Assembly (NCBI GenBank): GCA_013178375.1
Contig: JABLXQ010000038.1
Span: 1 to 64,000, forward strand
DNA length: 64,000 bases
Source: Gammaproteobacteria bacterium
GTDB lineage: Bacteria; Pseudomonadota; Gammaproteobacteria; Pseudomonadales; Ketobacteraceae
Reading direction: 5' to 3'
The notes beneath the pieces were generated by a model. That model was given only the letters and a program-made list of their open reading frames with translations, did not search any database and was not told the origin of the DNA. Position 1 is the stretch's first letter; every line of letters starts with the position of its first letter. Positions 42,856 through 51,700 of the stretch are shown here, piece after piece. The position numbers were made by a program, and so were the translations under genes.

Positions 42856-44736
42856 ATGGATGCCTTGATCGCGCTGCGGCAGCTGGAATCTGCCGTGGCC
42901 GAGCGTCGTCACGGGGACGCGCAACAATATCTGCTCTGGTTGCTGGCCAATGCGTCGGTGCATCGCGCGCGGCAGGATAATGTCTTCCTTTCCAATTATT
43001 CCGATTCTGAAATCACCTATGTAGCCACCCGCATTGCCAGTGCCGCCTGCCAGCTGTTCGCTGACCCGCAGTTTGGCATCGATGACGACACCTTCTTCCT
43101 GTTTGCAAAATGCCACAGCCATCTGGCGACCATCCTTGGCATTTCCGGTTTCAACAACGGGGATCATGTGATCCAGAATCTGCTGGAGCCGGTGCAGGGC
43201 AACAAGGTGGAGACCATTACCCGACAAGCGTTCAACAAGATCCTGATCCTGCACGGCATTCATTCCGGTGTGAAGCTGCCGTACGAGCAGTATCTGCAGT
43301 CGCATCCAAAGCATTTGCTATGGCTGGTACTGGCGGCGGTAAGTGCGCAATTTTGCGTAGTAGAAAAGGAAAATGTTGCGCGCAACCAGCTGCTGGCGAA
43401 TCTTGCGCAGCGGCTGGACATCACCGCGTTCGATGAATCAATGCTGGGCTGGCTGTGTGTTGCCTGGATGCATTGCAGCTATGCCACCGTGCAGGGCCGC
43501 AACAATATCAAGCAGACCCTGAATCGCATGCTGGTGCACTGGATGGCGCAACTGGGATTTCCGCAGCAGCAACGGGTTGAGCCGGAAATGCGGCAGGGCA
43601 GGCCGGTGCTGCTGATCATCAATGAGCAGTTTCATTCCGGGCATGCCATGTACCGTTGTCTGGTGCCCATGATCGATGCCCTGCGCGAGCGATTCTATCT
43701 GGTGGGCATGACGGAGAAGGATAAATCGGACAGCACCGCCCGCAAGCATTTCGACAGCCACTATTATCTGGACTGGCAAGGCGGCAATCAGGCTGCGCTG
43801 AAAACCGTGCTGGCGCAGATGGCAAAAATAAAGCCCCATGCGATTTACTATCCCAGTGTTGGTATGTCGCTGCCGGTGATCCTGCTGGCCAATCTGCGTA
43901 TTGCGCCCTGTCAATTCATGAGCCTGGGGCATCCTGCCAGCACGCATTCCGCAGTCATGGACTACTGTCTGGTGGAACAGCAATATCTGGTGGATGCCAG
44001 CCTGTATTCTGAAACGGTGTTATGTGCTGACAACGGGGCGTTGGGATTTGTACCCCACACCGAACAACCGGCTCGGGCTGAGCTGCTACAGATGCGCACG
44101 ACGATGGCCTCGGGCGATCCGGTGCGGATTGCTATTCCCGCCTCGGCGATGAAAGTGAATGCGGAATTCATCGGCGCGCTGTGTGAAGTCCGGCGTCGGG
44201 TAAGTAAACCAGTGGAATTCCATTTCTTTCCCTACTTGAACCCGCTGGCGAGCGCGCTGTTCCGGAAGCAGGTCACCGCTTATCTGCCGGGTAGCATCGT
44301 GCATGCACCGATGCCATATCAGGCCTATCTGCGCACTATAGCCCGCTGCCAGCTGCATCTGAGCCCGTTTCCCTTCAGCAGCACCAACAGCCTGCTCGAT
44401 TCCCTGCTGCTGGGCATTCCGCTGGTGGTGAAGCGGGAAACCTCCACCGAGGCTGGCGTGGATGCGGCGATTGTCGACCAGGTCGGTATTGCCGCCATGC
44501 AACCGCAGGCCAGTATCCAGGACTACGTGAATTACACCTGCCGGCTGATCGAAGATGACGCGGCGCGGGAACAGCTTGGAGAGGCCGTTCGCAATACTGA
44601 TATTGAGCGCATTTTCTACGCCAGCCATCAGGTTCCGGCGGCTCGGACAGCCGCATTCGTACACGAAACGGTGCTGCGACACGTGGCGGGGGAAAAGCCA
44701 GCGGCAAGAATCCTGCAGGCGATGGGAAGCATCTGA
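42856..44736 (+). CDS. HMW1C-like cytoplasmic glycosyltransferase (GT41)
   Basis: A 626-residue protein. Residues about 1-245 are an all-helical domain without clear repeats; the rest is a GT-B fold. Three segments resemble HMW1C/ApNGT, the cytoplasmic N-glucosyltransferase: FHSGHAMYR with His263, QFMSLGHPASTHSAVMDY at about 353-370, and HLSPFPFSSTNSLLDSLLLG near 499-518 (nucleotide-sugar site). HMW1C enzymes add hexose to Asn in N-x-S/T of secreted adhesins. Here the gene lies beside fliD/fliS, so flagellin is the obvious candidate acceptor (inference). It could also act on a glycan. The stop overlaps the next ATG. Confidence 0.82.
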   Translation: MDALIALRQLESAVAERRHGDAQQYLLWLLANASVHRARQDNVFLSNYSDSEITYVATRIASAACQLFADPQFGIDDDTFFLFAKCHSHLATILGISGFNNGDHVIQNLLEPVQGNKVETITRQAFNKILILHGIHSGVKLPYEQYLQSHPKHLLWLVLAAVSAQFCVVEKENVARNQLLANLAQRLDITAFDESMLGWLCVAWMHCSYATVQGRNNIKQTLNRMLVHWMAQLGFPQQQRVEPEMRQGRPVLLIINEQFHSGHAMYRCLVPMIDALRERFYLVGMTEKDKSDSTARKHFDSHYYLDWQGGNQAALKTVLAQMAKIKPHAIYYPSVGMSLPVILLANLRIAPCQFMSLGHPASTHSAVMDYCLVEQQYLVDASLYSETVLCADNGALGFVPHTEQPARAELLQMRTTMASGDPVRIAIPASAMKVNAEFIGALCEVRRRVSKPVEFHFFPYLNPLASALFRKQVTAYLPGSIVHAPMPYQAYLRTIARCQLHLSPFPFSSTNSLLDSLLLGIPLVVKRETSTEAGVDAAIVDQVGIAAMQPQASIQDYVNYTCRLIEDDAAREQLGEAVRNTDIERIFYASHQVPAARTAAFVHETVLRHVAGEKPAARILQAMGSI

Positions 44737-45395
44737 TGGGAAAGTCCGTCGCCATCATGCAACCCTATTTTGTGCCATATCTAGGCTATTTCCGTCTATT
44801 CAGCAAAACGGATCTGTTTGTGATCTACGACTGCGTGCAGTTTCCGCGTCGGGGCTATGTGCATCGTAACCAGGTGCCCGATCGTAACGGCGCACCGCTG
44901 TGGCTGACGTTGCCACTGGAGAAATGCGACCAGAAAACCGCAATAATGGATCTGCAGTGGCGGCAGAGTGATTGCGCGGCGTTTGGTGACAGAATCCGGC
45001 AGCTGGCCGGTGACTGGCCGTTGCAGGTGCCTGCAGATTTGCGCGAACAATGGCTGGCGCAGCTAACCAATTTCAATGGCGGCGTGGTGGATTATCTTGA
45101 GCGCACGCTGGGCTTTGTCTGCCGTCAGCTGGATCTGCATTGTAATTTCATCCGGTCCAGCAGCCTGCATATCGATCCCGCGTTGAAAGGGCCGGATCGC
45201 ATTCTGGAAATCTGCCGGCAGGTGGGCACTACGCGTTATGTGAATTCACCGGGCGGTCGCGAGTTGTATCAAGCGGACACCTTTGCGCAAGCCGGGATTG
45301 AACTGGATTTTCTGGAACCGTTTCAGGGTAGTCACTGGAGCGTGGCATATCGATTGTTGACCGAAGAAAAGTCCCGGCTGATTGCCGAGTTGTAG
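44736..45395 (+). CDS. WbqC family protein
   Basis: A 219-residue protein. The N-terminal VAIMQPYFVPYLGYFRL block, DLFVIYDCVQFPRRGYVHRNQV and the C-terminal GIELDFLEPF region are the WbqC-like signature. Members sit in O-antigen and glycan clusters; their reaction is not established. Translational overlap (TGATG) with the upstream glycosyltransferase says the two are made together. Confidence 0.88.
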   Translation: MGKSVAIMQPYFVPYLGYFRLFSKTDLFVIYDCVQFPRRGYVHRNQVPDRNGAPLWLTLPLEKCDQKTAIMDLQWRQSDCAAFGDRIRQLAGDWPLQVPADLREQWLAQLTNFNGGVVDYLERTLGFVCRQLDLHCNFIRSSSLHIDPALKGPDRILEICRQVGTTRYVNSPGGRELYQADTFAQAGIELDFLEPFQGSHWSVAYRLLTEEKSRLIAEL

Positions 45396-45474
45396 TCGGG
45401 ATAGCGCAGCGTTCTGGCAATGAATTTGCACTGGTTGTCAGATCAGTGACGCAAGCCAGCGTTTCGTCAAATTT

Positions 45475-46449
45475 ATGGCGTGTGGAATCATGCAGACCAG
45501 CAACCGGCAGTGGCAGAAGCAGGGACAGATCTATGTACCGGCAGGTGACAAACCCTGGTCGCGCAGCCATGCCCAACTTCCGCTGGTGCAACAGCGGGAA
45601 AACCGCTGGCGCATCTATTTTGCCACGCGCAATGATGCGGGCCAGAGCAATATCAGTTTTCTGGAAACCCCTGCCGGCAATCCGTTCGACATTCTGACTA
45701 TTCATGACGGGGTGCTGCTGCCGTTCGGTGAACTGGGTACCTTTGATGAAAGCGGAATTATGCCGCTGTCTCTGGTGCGTGCGGAAAATGGCCGCTGGCA
45801 TTTGTACTATGCCGGCTGGACCCAGCGCAAAACCATTCCCTACCACAACAGCATCGGCCTGGCCGTGAGTGATGATGACTGCCGCAGCTTTCGCAAGCTG
45901 TACCAGGGGCCACTGCTGGATGCCCGCCGCGACGAACCTTTTTTTACCGGCACAGCCCATGTGCGAATTGAAAACGGCCTTTGGCGCATGTGGTACCAGA
46001 GTTGTACCGGCTGGGTGAAGCAGGGGCAGGCCATCGAACCTCTTTATCACATCAAATACGCGGAATCGAACGACGGCATCGAATGGAAGCGGGAAGGTAT
46101 TGTTGCGATTGACTACCGCGACCAGGAAGAAGGTGGCATCTGCAGCGCTACCATCAATGCCCGCAGTGACGGCTATGAAATGTGGTACTGCCACCGCAAT
46201 GCCTTCGATTACCGCACCAATCCCCGCAACAGTTATCGCATCGGCTATGCCACTTCACGGGATGGAATTGCGTGGCAGCGCCAGGATTCACAGGCGGGCA
46301 TCGATGTGTCGCCTGAAGGCTGGGATAGCACCATGATTGCCTATCCCCATTTTGTTCGCGACCGGGACACCGACTATCTGTTCTATAACGGCAACGGTTT
46401 TGGCGCCAGCGGCTTTGGCGTGGCGACCCGCGCAGGAGAGCGAAAATGA
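45475..46449 (+). CDS. Beta-propeller glycosidase-like protein (GH43/GH32-like fold)
   Basis: A 324-residue protein without signal peptide. Repeated blade-like motifs with aromatic pairs occur: WRIYFATR, WHLYYAGW, WRMWYQSC, YEMWYCHR and DYLFYNGN, each followed by a start-of-blade GIAxS/AESNDGIEW type turn. This is the pattern of five-bladed glycoside hydrolase propellers. Catalytic acids cannot be assigned, and the protein may be a sugar-modifying or non-hydrolytic member as found in other glycan clusters. ATG 45475 is taken; ATG 45490 is possible. Its stop overlaps the next start (ATGA). Confidence 0.75.
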   Translation: MACGIMQTSNRQWQKQGQIYVPAGDKPWSRSHAQLPLVQQRENRWRIYFATRNDAGQSNISFLETPAGNPFDILTIHDGVLLPFGELGTFDESGIMPLSLVRAENGRWHLYYAGWTQRKTIPYHNSIGLAVSDDDCRSFRKLYQGPLLDARRDEPFFTGTAHVRIENGLWRMWYQSCTGWVKQGQAIEPLYHIKYAESNDGIEWKREGIVAIDYRDQEEGGICSATINARSDGYEMWYCHRNAFDYRTNPRNSYRIGYATSRDGIAWQRQDSQAGIDVSPEGWDSTMIAYPHFVRDRDTDYLFYNGNGFGASGFGVATRAGERK

Positions 46450-47194
46450 TTCAATATCCTGTCAGTGGACTGGCGTTGCTCCAGTCCTCCCTGCAACAGG
46501 CATTGCAGTCCGAAATGCTGGACACCATTGCAGCCCATATCCGCAAAGGAACCGTGGTAATCCTGAAGAATGCGATTCCGGCAGAGCAGGCCCTGCATCT
46601 GCGCGACAGCATTGTGGCGTGGCGCAGCCAGCGGGAGGTTGTCAGCTTCTCCGTCAACACCAATGCGCCCGGCATCAACTTTCACCGCATCGATGCCCAT
46701 CCGGAGAAATCCCAGCTGCCGCACATTTTTCACCAGCATGGATTCGGGCAAACCAATTCACTGACCACAGAATTTTCCAGTGAACTGCTGGCGGTTGCCA
46801 CCCCGATGCTGAACCTGCAGAACGCGGTGGCGAACACCCGCTACAGTTTCAGCATGCCGGAAATGCGGATCAAGGCGCTGCAGTATCCGTGTGGCGGTGG
46901 CTTCCTGATGAAACACACCCACCCGATCGAACCGCAAGTGTCGGCCTGATCCTGGCACTATCGAAAAGCGGCAGTGATTTCGGGCAGGGCGGCACTACAT
47001 TTGTCACGCCGGCAGGATTTGTCGATACCAGCGCATGGCACGACGCGGGTGACCTGATCCTGTTCCGTTATGATCTGGAACATGCGGTGGGCCCCGTTGA
47101 CAGCGACACCTTGCTGGACTGGAACAGCGCAAAAGGGCGCTGGACGCTGGTGCTGGAACTGTTGAGCACTCACAACCGGTCGGAGGCTGCGTGA
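46446..47194 (+). pseudogene. 2-oxoglutarate/Fe(II) oxygenase-like gene broken by a frameshift
   Basis: Two overlapping frames make one protein. 46446-46949 encodes 167 residues ending in ...FLMKHTHPIEPQ, then runs into a stop. The frame shifted by -1 from about 46937 continues VGLILALSKSG...GGTTFVTPAG...GDLILFRYDLEHAVGPV to 47194. Together they resemble a double-stranded beta-helix oxygenase: the HTH pair, a distal His (EHAVGP) and an Arg (GRWTLVLEL). Removing one GT from the GTGT at about 46938-46941 restores the frame. The gene is either a recent pseudogene, a sequencing error, or read by frameshifting; no strong slippery heptamer is present. Start and end overlap the neighbours. Confidence 0.75.
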
Positions 47195-48219
47195 CAGAAC
47201 ACCATTTCAGTACCGAGCAGGTGATTTGCCCGCAGTGCGGCTCGCAACGCTGGCGCAAACTGACATCGCAATGGCTGTGCAAAAACGGCCATGTCATTCC
47301 AACCAGCGCCGGATTGCCGGATTTTTCTGCTGGCGGCACGCTGGCGGCGCAAGACAGAAAATTACGTGACCGACTCTATAACGGACTGCTGGGCCGCTAT
47401 TACGGCTTCATGATGCCGCTGCTGTCGATGCCGGCGCGCCCGATTTTGCAGTCACTGTCGCAGTGGGCAGTATTTTTTATTACCTGGATTGTACTGTTCG
47501 ATCTGCTGTGGGGAATGACAGTCGCATTCAGTGGGGGCCACACCGTCATCGGCTGTCTGCTGCTGGCGCTGCTGCTTGCCAGTGGCGCGGTACTCTATCG
47601 TCATTCCTATCTGTTCTGGCTGCTACTGGTAGCGATTCCGGTCAAGCTGATACTGCTGTTGCGGCCATACAAACCTGCGGAAACCTTTCCCGATGTACAC
47701 CGGCGCTGGGTGAATGCGCTGAAGGATGCCGGCTGCGAGCAGGTTCTGGACGTTTCCACTGGCACCTGCAATTCGTTGCTGCGTCATGGCTGGACCAGCC
47801 TGGGCGCACAACTGCATGGCGTTGATCTTTCCACCACCATGCTATTGCAAGGCGCCGACAATGCGGCTGCGGCCGGCGTTCCAATCCAGTTGTATGTGGC
47901 AGATGCGCAGGCAATGCCGTTTCCTGATGCCTGCATGGATCTGGTGTTGAATTATGGGGCTTTGAATGGGTATCAGGATCAGGCCAGGGCACTGGCGGAA
48001 ATGGCGCGGGTGCTGAAACCGGGCGGCGTGCTGGTATGTCTGGACGAACAGCTATATGACAGGGCTGGCAAGCTGGAAAAACTGTATTTTGAAAAGGTGC
48101 TGGCGTCGCACGACACGATCATGCGATTTCCACGGGAGGCAGTGCCCGTCGTGTTGGATCTGGTGGAGTTGCATCAGATTTACCAGTTTTACTATCTGGC
48201 GATTTTCAGGAAAGCGTAG
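47191..48219 (+). CDS. Membrane-inserted SAM methyltransferase with zinc ribbon
   Basis: A 342-residue protein of unusual build. A zinc-ribbon-like knuckle comes first (C13, C16, C30, H34), then two or three hydrophobic helices (about 90-165), then a class I methyltransferase with motif I LDVSTGTC near 186 and the ADAQAMPFPDACMDLVLNYGALN segment typical of UbiE-type enzymes. The N-terminal ribbon plus methyltransferase plan is like RlmA/UbiE-type proteins, but the membrane segments in between are not. It may methylate a lipid-linked or membrane-proximal glycan. GTG start at 47191 with GGAGG upstream overlaps the previous gene (GTGA). Confidence 0.78.
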   Translation: MTEHHFSTEQVICPQCGSQRWRKLTSQWLCKNGHVIPTSAGLPDFSAGGTLAAQDRKLRDRLYNGLLGRYYGFMMPLLSMPARPILQSLSQWAVFFITWIVLFDLLWGMTVAFSGGHTVIGCLLLALLLASGAVLYRHSYLFWLLLVAIPVKLILLLRPYKPAETFPDVHRRWVNALKDAGCEQVLDVSTGTCNSLLRHGWTSLGAQLHGVDLSTTMLLQGADNAAAAGVPIQLYVADAQAMPFPDACMDLVLNYGALNGYQDQARALAEMARVLKPGGVLVCLDEQLYDRAGKLEKLYFEKVLASHDTIMRFPREAVPVVLDLVELHQIYQFYYLAIFRKA

Positions 48220-48221
48220 CC

Positions 48222-49709
48222 ATGTCGGAGAGCCGAAATTTTTACATCTATGTCGGATCTGGAGTACGGGACTGGCTGATTGATGAATTCGATCAGGGCA
48301 AGGATCTTGGCTATCTGAAAAAGCAGCTGAAACAGCGGGCAGACCTGAAGGTTGGGATTGATCAGGTGGCTGAGGCAGTTGTGCTCAGCTATGTGGACGC
48401 AGGCGAGAGTGAGCGTGCTTATCAGATAGCTTCTGCATTCAGGGACCAGATGCCATCAGCCAATATGCATAATCTGGTGATCAAGTGTCTGCTGTCGTCC
48501 TGGGAATACACCCAGACGGGGTTTCTGGAGGAGAGCCGCCGCTGGGCGGCACTGTATGCCAACGAATTCGAGCGCCCGGAGCTGTCTTGTCGGAACGAGA
48601 AACCGCGAATCGGTTTCGTCTGCGACTACGGCTCCACGGTGTTTGGCGAGAATGCCATTTTTCCGATGTGTCATGTACTGGGAATGTCGGGTCTTGATGT
48701 CTATTACTACAACTTTGAGCGGGTGGCGTTCAATATCAGCGGCGACTCGATTCGCATCAGAAATGTTCACACGCTCAGTGTCAACGATCTTTCCAGAGCG
48801 ATTCGGGATGACCGGATCGACATTCTGATCGATCTCAATGGCCGTCTGCGTGAACATCATCGTCTGGGCGTGTTTGCGCTCAGGTCGGCTCCCGTGCAGA
48901 TCAATTATTTCAATCTGGTGGGCACGATGGGCATGAAAAATTATGACTACATCATTGCCGACGAGACGCAGGTGCCAGATCGGGATTTTTCTTTCTATAC
49001 GGAAAAGGTGCTGCGACTGCCTTGTGGCGCCAATGGCGCATTCGCGTTCAAACGCGACGTCGATATTCCGTTACCGGAAGCGCGTACTCCGGGCAGACCT
49101 TTCACATTCGCGTCGTTCAATGCGTTCTTCAAAATCAATACCGTTCTGTTGGAAACATGGGCAGAAATACTCCGGCGCGTACCGGATTCCATCATCGTCA
49201 TCAAGTGCCAGGAAACCGCGCGCGACCGGGTTATTCGCAAAATCGCGCGGGTTTTCGGCCGTGCCGGGGTTGATCTGAACAGGGTCATGATCGAGGGCTG
49301 GTCTTCGCTTCATCACCTGCGCCGGCAATACGGTGAAGTGGATCTTTGCCTGGATACGTTTCCCTACAGTGGCGGTTCCACCACGCTAAATGCGCTGTGG
49401 CAAGGCGTGCCCGTATTGAGCTGGTGTGGCGAGGGATGGCGAGCCAGAACCTCGGCATCCATGTTGCACGCAGCAGGAATGGAGGCGCTGGTGATGGGTT
49501 CACGGCAGGAATACGTGGAGAAGGCAGTGAGTCTGGCGATGGGATCTGATGGGACACGGCTGTTGCGGCGGGATCTGGCGGATTCCATAAACCGCAATCC
49601 CTACTTTTCTCCCGACCGGGTTTATCAGGAACTGGCGGATGCGCTACGGAGTGTGTGGCAGTCCAGTCTCAACCGGCAGGCCGCCCCGGATCTGTCCGGC
49701 CAAGCATGA
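48222..49709 (+). CDS. SPINDLY-like O-glycosyltransferase (GT41), copy 1
   Basis: A 495-residue protein. A short helical N-terminus (about 1-115, TPR-like) precedes a GT41 catalytic region: RIGFVCDYGS at about 127, DILIDLNGRLREHHRLGVFALRSAPVQINYFN near 203-234, and CLDTFPYSGGSTTLNALWQG near 383. The usual motif His after RIGFV..D is replaced (STVFGENA), a feature shared with copy 2. GT41 enzymes put GlcNAc or fucose on Ser/Thr of cytoplasmic proteins. It begins 2 bp after the methyltransferase gene. Acceptor unknown; flagellin or another flagellar axial protein is likely from context. Confidence 0.82.
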   Translation: MSESRNFYIYVGSGVRDWLIDEFDQGKDLGYLKKQLKQRADLKVGIDQVAEAVVLSYVDAGESERAYQIASAFRDQMPSANMHNLVIKCLLSSWEYTQTGFLEESRRWAALYANEFERPELSCRNEKPRIGFVCDYGSTVFGENAIFPMCHVLGMSGLDVYYYNFERVAFNISGDSIRIRNVHTLSVNDLSRAIRDDRIDILIDLNGRLREHHRLGVFALRSAPVQINYFNLVGTMGMKNYDYIIADETQVPDRDFSFYTEKVLRLPCGANGAFAFKRDVDIPLPEARTPGRPFTFASFNAFFKINTVLLETWAEILRRVPDSIIVIKCQETARDRVIRKIARVFGRAGVDLNRVMIEGWSSLHHLRRQYGEVDLCLDTFPYSGGSTTLNALWQGVPVLSWCGEGWRARTSASMLHAAGMEALVMGSRQEYVEKAVSLAMGSDGTRLLRRDLADSINRNPYFSPDRVYQELADALRSVWQSSLNRQAAPDLSGQA

Positions 49710-49719
49710 GAGTATGCTA

Positions 49720-51648
49720 ATGAAATCAGATCAATGTGTGCCGGATACGATCCAGCGTTATCAGGAACAATTGCAGAGTGCGGTAGATACATTTCTGGCG
49801 GCGGATTATGCAGGTACTTTCCGGCAGTGCGAACAGCTTCGGGTTGAGTTTGGTGATGAGCCGGAAGCGCTGAATGTGCAAGCCCTTGCGCTGGTGAATA
49901 TGCAATACCCGCGCGTGGCGAAAACGCGGTTGCTCACGGCACTAGCACTGAATCCGGATGTTGCCGATTACTGGCTGAATCTGGCAGAAGTGCATCTCTT
50001 GCTGGACGAGTCCGGTGATGCAATCCGGGCATTCCAGTCCGCCCACGACCGGGCGGAGGAGCCTGAACAGAAGCTGGAAATACTGATCCGGCTGGCTGAA
50101 ACACAGACCGTGCAACTGATGACGTCAGCAGCCTTGCCGGATGCGATTTCGGCTGATCCCGAGTCGGGTGAAAGCATGCACAAGCATTTCACACCGCGGC
50201 AACGCGATGAGTTGTCCATGCTGTACGATGCAAAGGCGCCGCTGGATGCGTGCAGCAGATTGATCGAACTCTGGATCGGGTATCGGCCGAGTCGCGTGCA
50301 GACCGCGCAGGCCATGGCGAGGGCGTTGCTGGACGAGGGCAGGGGTGATGAGGCTTATCGGCTGGCGCAAACATTTCACAACCAGGAACCTGGCGCACAG
50401 AGCCACAATCTGGTGGTGCAGACATTGTTGATGGTGAGTTTCGACTCGCGACAGGCTTTCTACGATGAGAGTGTCGAGTGGGCCAGACGTTATCAGCCGC
50501 ATCAGGACAGCATCGTCGAAAAGTTCCGGCTCTGGAATCCGGTGTGGGAATCCCGCGATCTGCGCATTGGCATCCTGTGCGATTACGCGGACACCGTATT
50601 TGGCAAAACAGCCATTTTTCCGTTGGTGGAAAGCTTCACCCGATACGGATTTCAGGTGTTCTTCTACAACTTTGGCACCACGGTGCTGAAGTACGGTCAA
50701 CCGGGTTGCACCCTGCACAATATCCGTCATCTGTCGCCGCAATCCCTGCATGACCAGATTGTGGCCGATCAGGTCACGGTATTGTTGGATCTGAACGGTC
50801 GGCTGCGTGATGACCAGCGCCTGGCGGTTGCCGTGCATCGCTCCGCTCCCGTGCAGATGGTGTACATGAATCTGCGGGGCACGACCGGCATTGCGGATTT
50901 CGATTTCACGGTGTCTGACGATGTCAGCATTCCAGTGGAAGAAGAAAAATTCTACGTGGAAAAAATAATTCGCCTGCCCTGCAAAGCCAAAACCGCATTG
51001 CAGTTCGAGCGGCTGGTTCCCGTCACCAGTACGCCGGCACTGACCCGGGGCTATGTGACCTATTGTTCCTTCAACGCGTTTTTCAAATTTAATGAACAGG
51101 TAGCAGATGCCTGGTCGACCATTCTAACGCAGGTACCGGGCTCCCATCTCTATCTGAAATGCGAGGAGTTCGTGCGGCCCCGCGTGCGTGCGCGGGCGAA
51201 GGCATTGTTGCGTGAGCGCGGAATTTCCGCTGATCGCCTGCGTCTGGAGGGACCAGCGGATTTGCGCACCATGCAGGCTTGCTATGCGGATGGGGATATC
51301 GCGCTGGACCCGTTTCCCTATTGCGGTGGTTCCACCACCATGCATGCGCTCTGGCAGGGTGTGCCGGTGCTGACCTATGAAACGCCGGGTTGGCGCGGTA
51401 CGGCCACGGCCGCCTTTTTGCATAGTATTGGGCGGAGTGACTGGATTTCGACGGCGCTGGACGACTATGTGAATAAGGCAGTGGCCATGGCCAGTGATGT
51501 GACTAAACTGGACGCTGAGCGGCAATGGCTGGCTCGCGAAATCCACAACTGCGCCTATTTCAATCCGGATCTGGTTTACACCCAACTGGCTGAAAAGCTG
51601 TTTGAAATCTGCCATTTACTTTCACAGCAACAATTTGGTGAAGCCTGA
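49720..51648 (+). CDS. SPINDLY-like O-glycosyltransferase (GT41), copy 2, with TPR repeats
   Basis: A 642-residue paralogue of the upstream gene with a longer, TPR-like N-terminal half (about 1-270; the repeat LNVQALALVNMQYPRVAKTRL, and later YWLNLAEVHLLLDESGDAIRAF, is clear). The catalytic half repeats the pattern: LRIGILCDYADTVFGKTAIFP, LLDLNGRLRDDQRLAVAV, RGTTGI and LDPFPYCGGSTTMHALWQG. The motif His is again missing (DTVFGKTA). GAGAG lies seven bases before ATG 49720; ATG 49714 is possible. The two copies likely arose by duplication and diverged in acceptor choice. Confidence 0.82.
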   Translation: MKSDQCVPDTIQRYQEQLQSAVDTFLAADYAGTFRQCEQLRVEFGDEPEALNVQALALVNMQYPRVAKTRLLTALALNPDVADYWLNLAEVHLLLDESGDAIRAFQSAHDRAEEPEQKLEILIRLAETQTVQLMTSAALPDAISADPESGESMHKHFTPRQRDELSMLYDAKAPLDACSRLIELWIGYRPSRVQTAQAMARALLDEGRGDEAYRLAQTFHNQEPGAQSHNLVVQTLLMVSFDSRQAFYDESVEWARRYQPHQDSIVEKFRLWNPVWESRDLRIGILCDYADTVFGKTAIFPLVESFTRYGFQVFFYNFGTTVLKYGQPGCTLHNIRHLSPQSLHDQIVADQVTVLLDLNGRLRDDQRLAVAVHRSAPVQMVYMNLRGTTGIADFDFTVSDDVSIPVEEEKFYVEKIIRLPCKAKTALQFERLVPVTSTPALTRGYVTYCSFNAFFKFNEQVADAWSTILTQVPGSHLYLKCEEFVRPRVRARAKALLRERGISADRLRLEGPADLRTMQACYADGDIALDPFPYCGGSTTMHALWQGVPVLTYETPGWRGTATAAFLHSIGRSDWISTALDDYVNKAVAMASDVTKLDAERQWLAREIHNCAYFNPDLVYTQLAEKLFEICHLLSQQQFGEA

Positions 51649-51700
51649 TGAAAATACTGGCAACTGTGATCACATTCATACTGGCAGATACCCACACATC

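Noticed and set aside
46930-46950. Programmed -1 frameshift
   Set aside because: No X-XXY-YYZ slippery heptamer or clear downstream structure; kept as a frameshifted gene instead.
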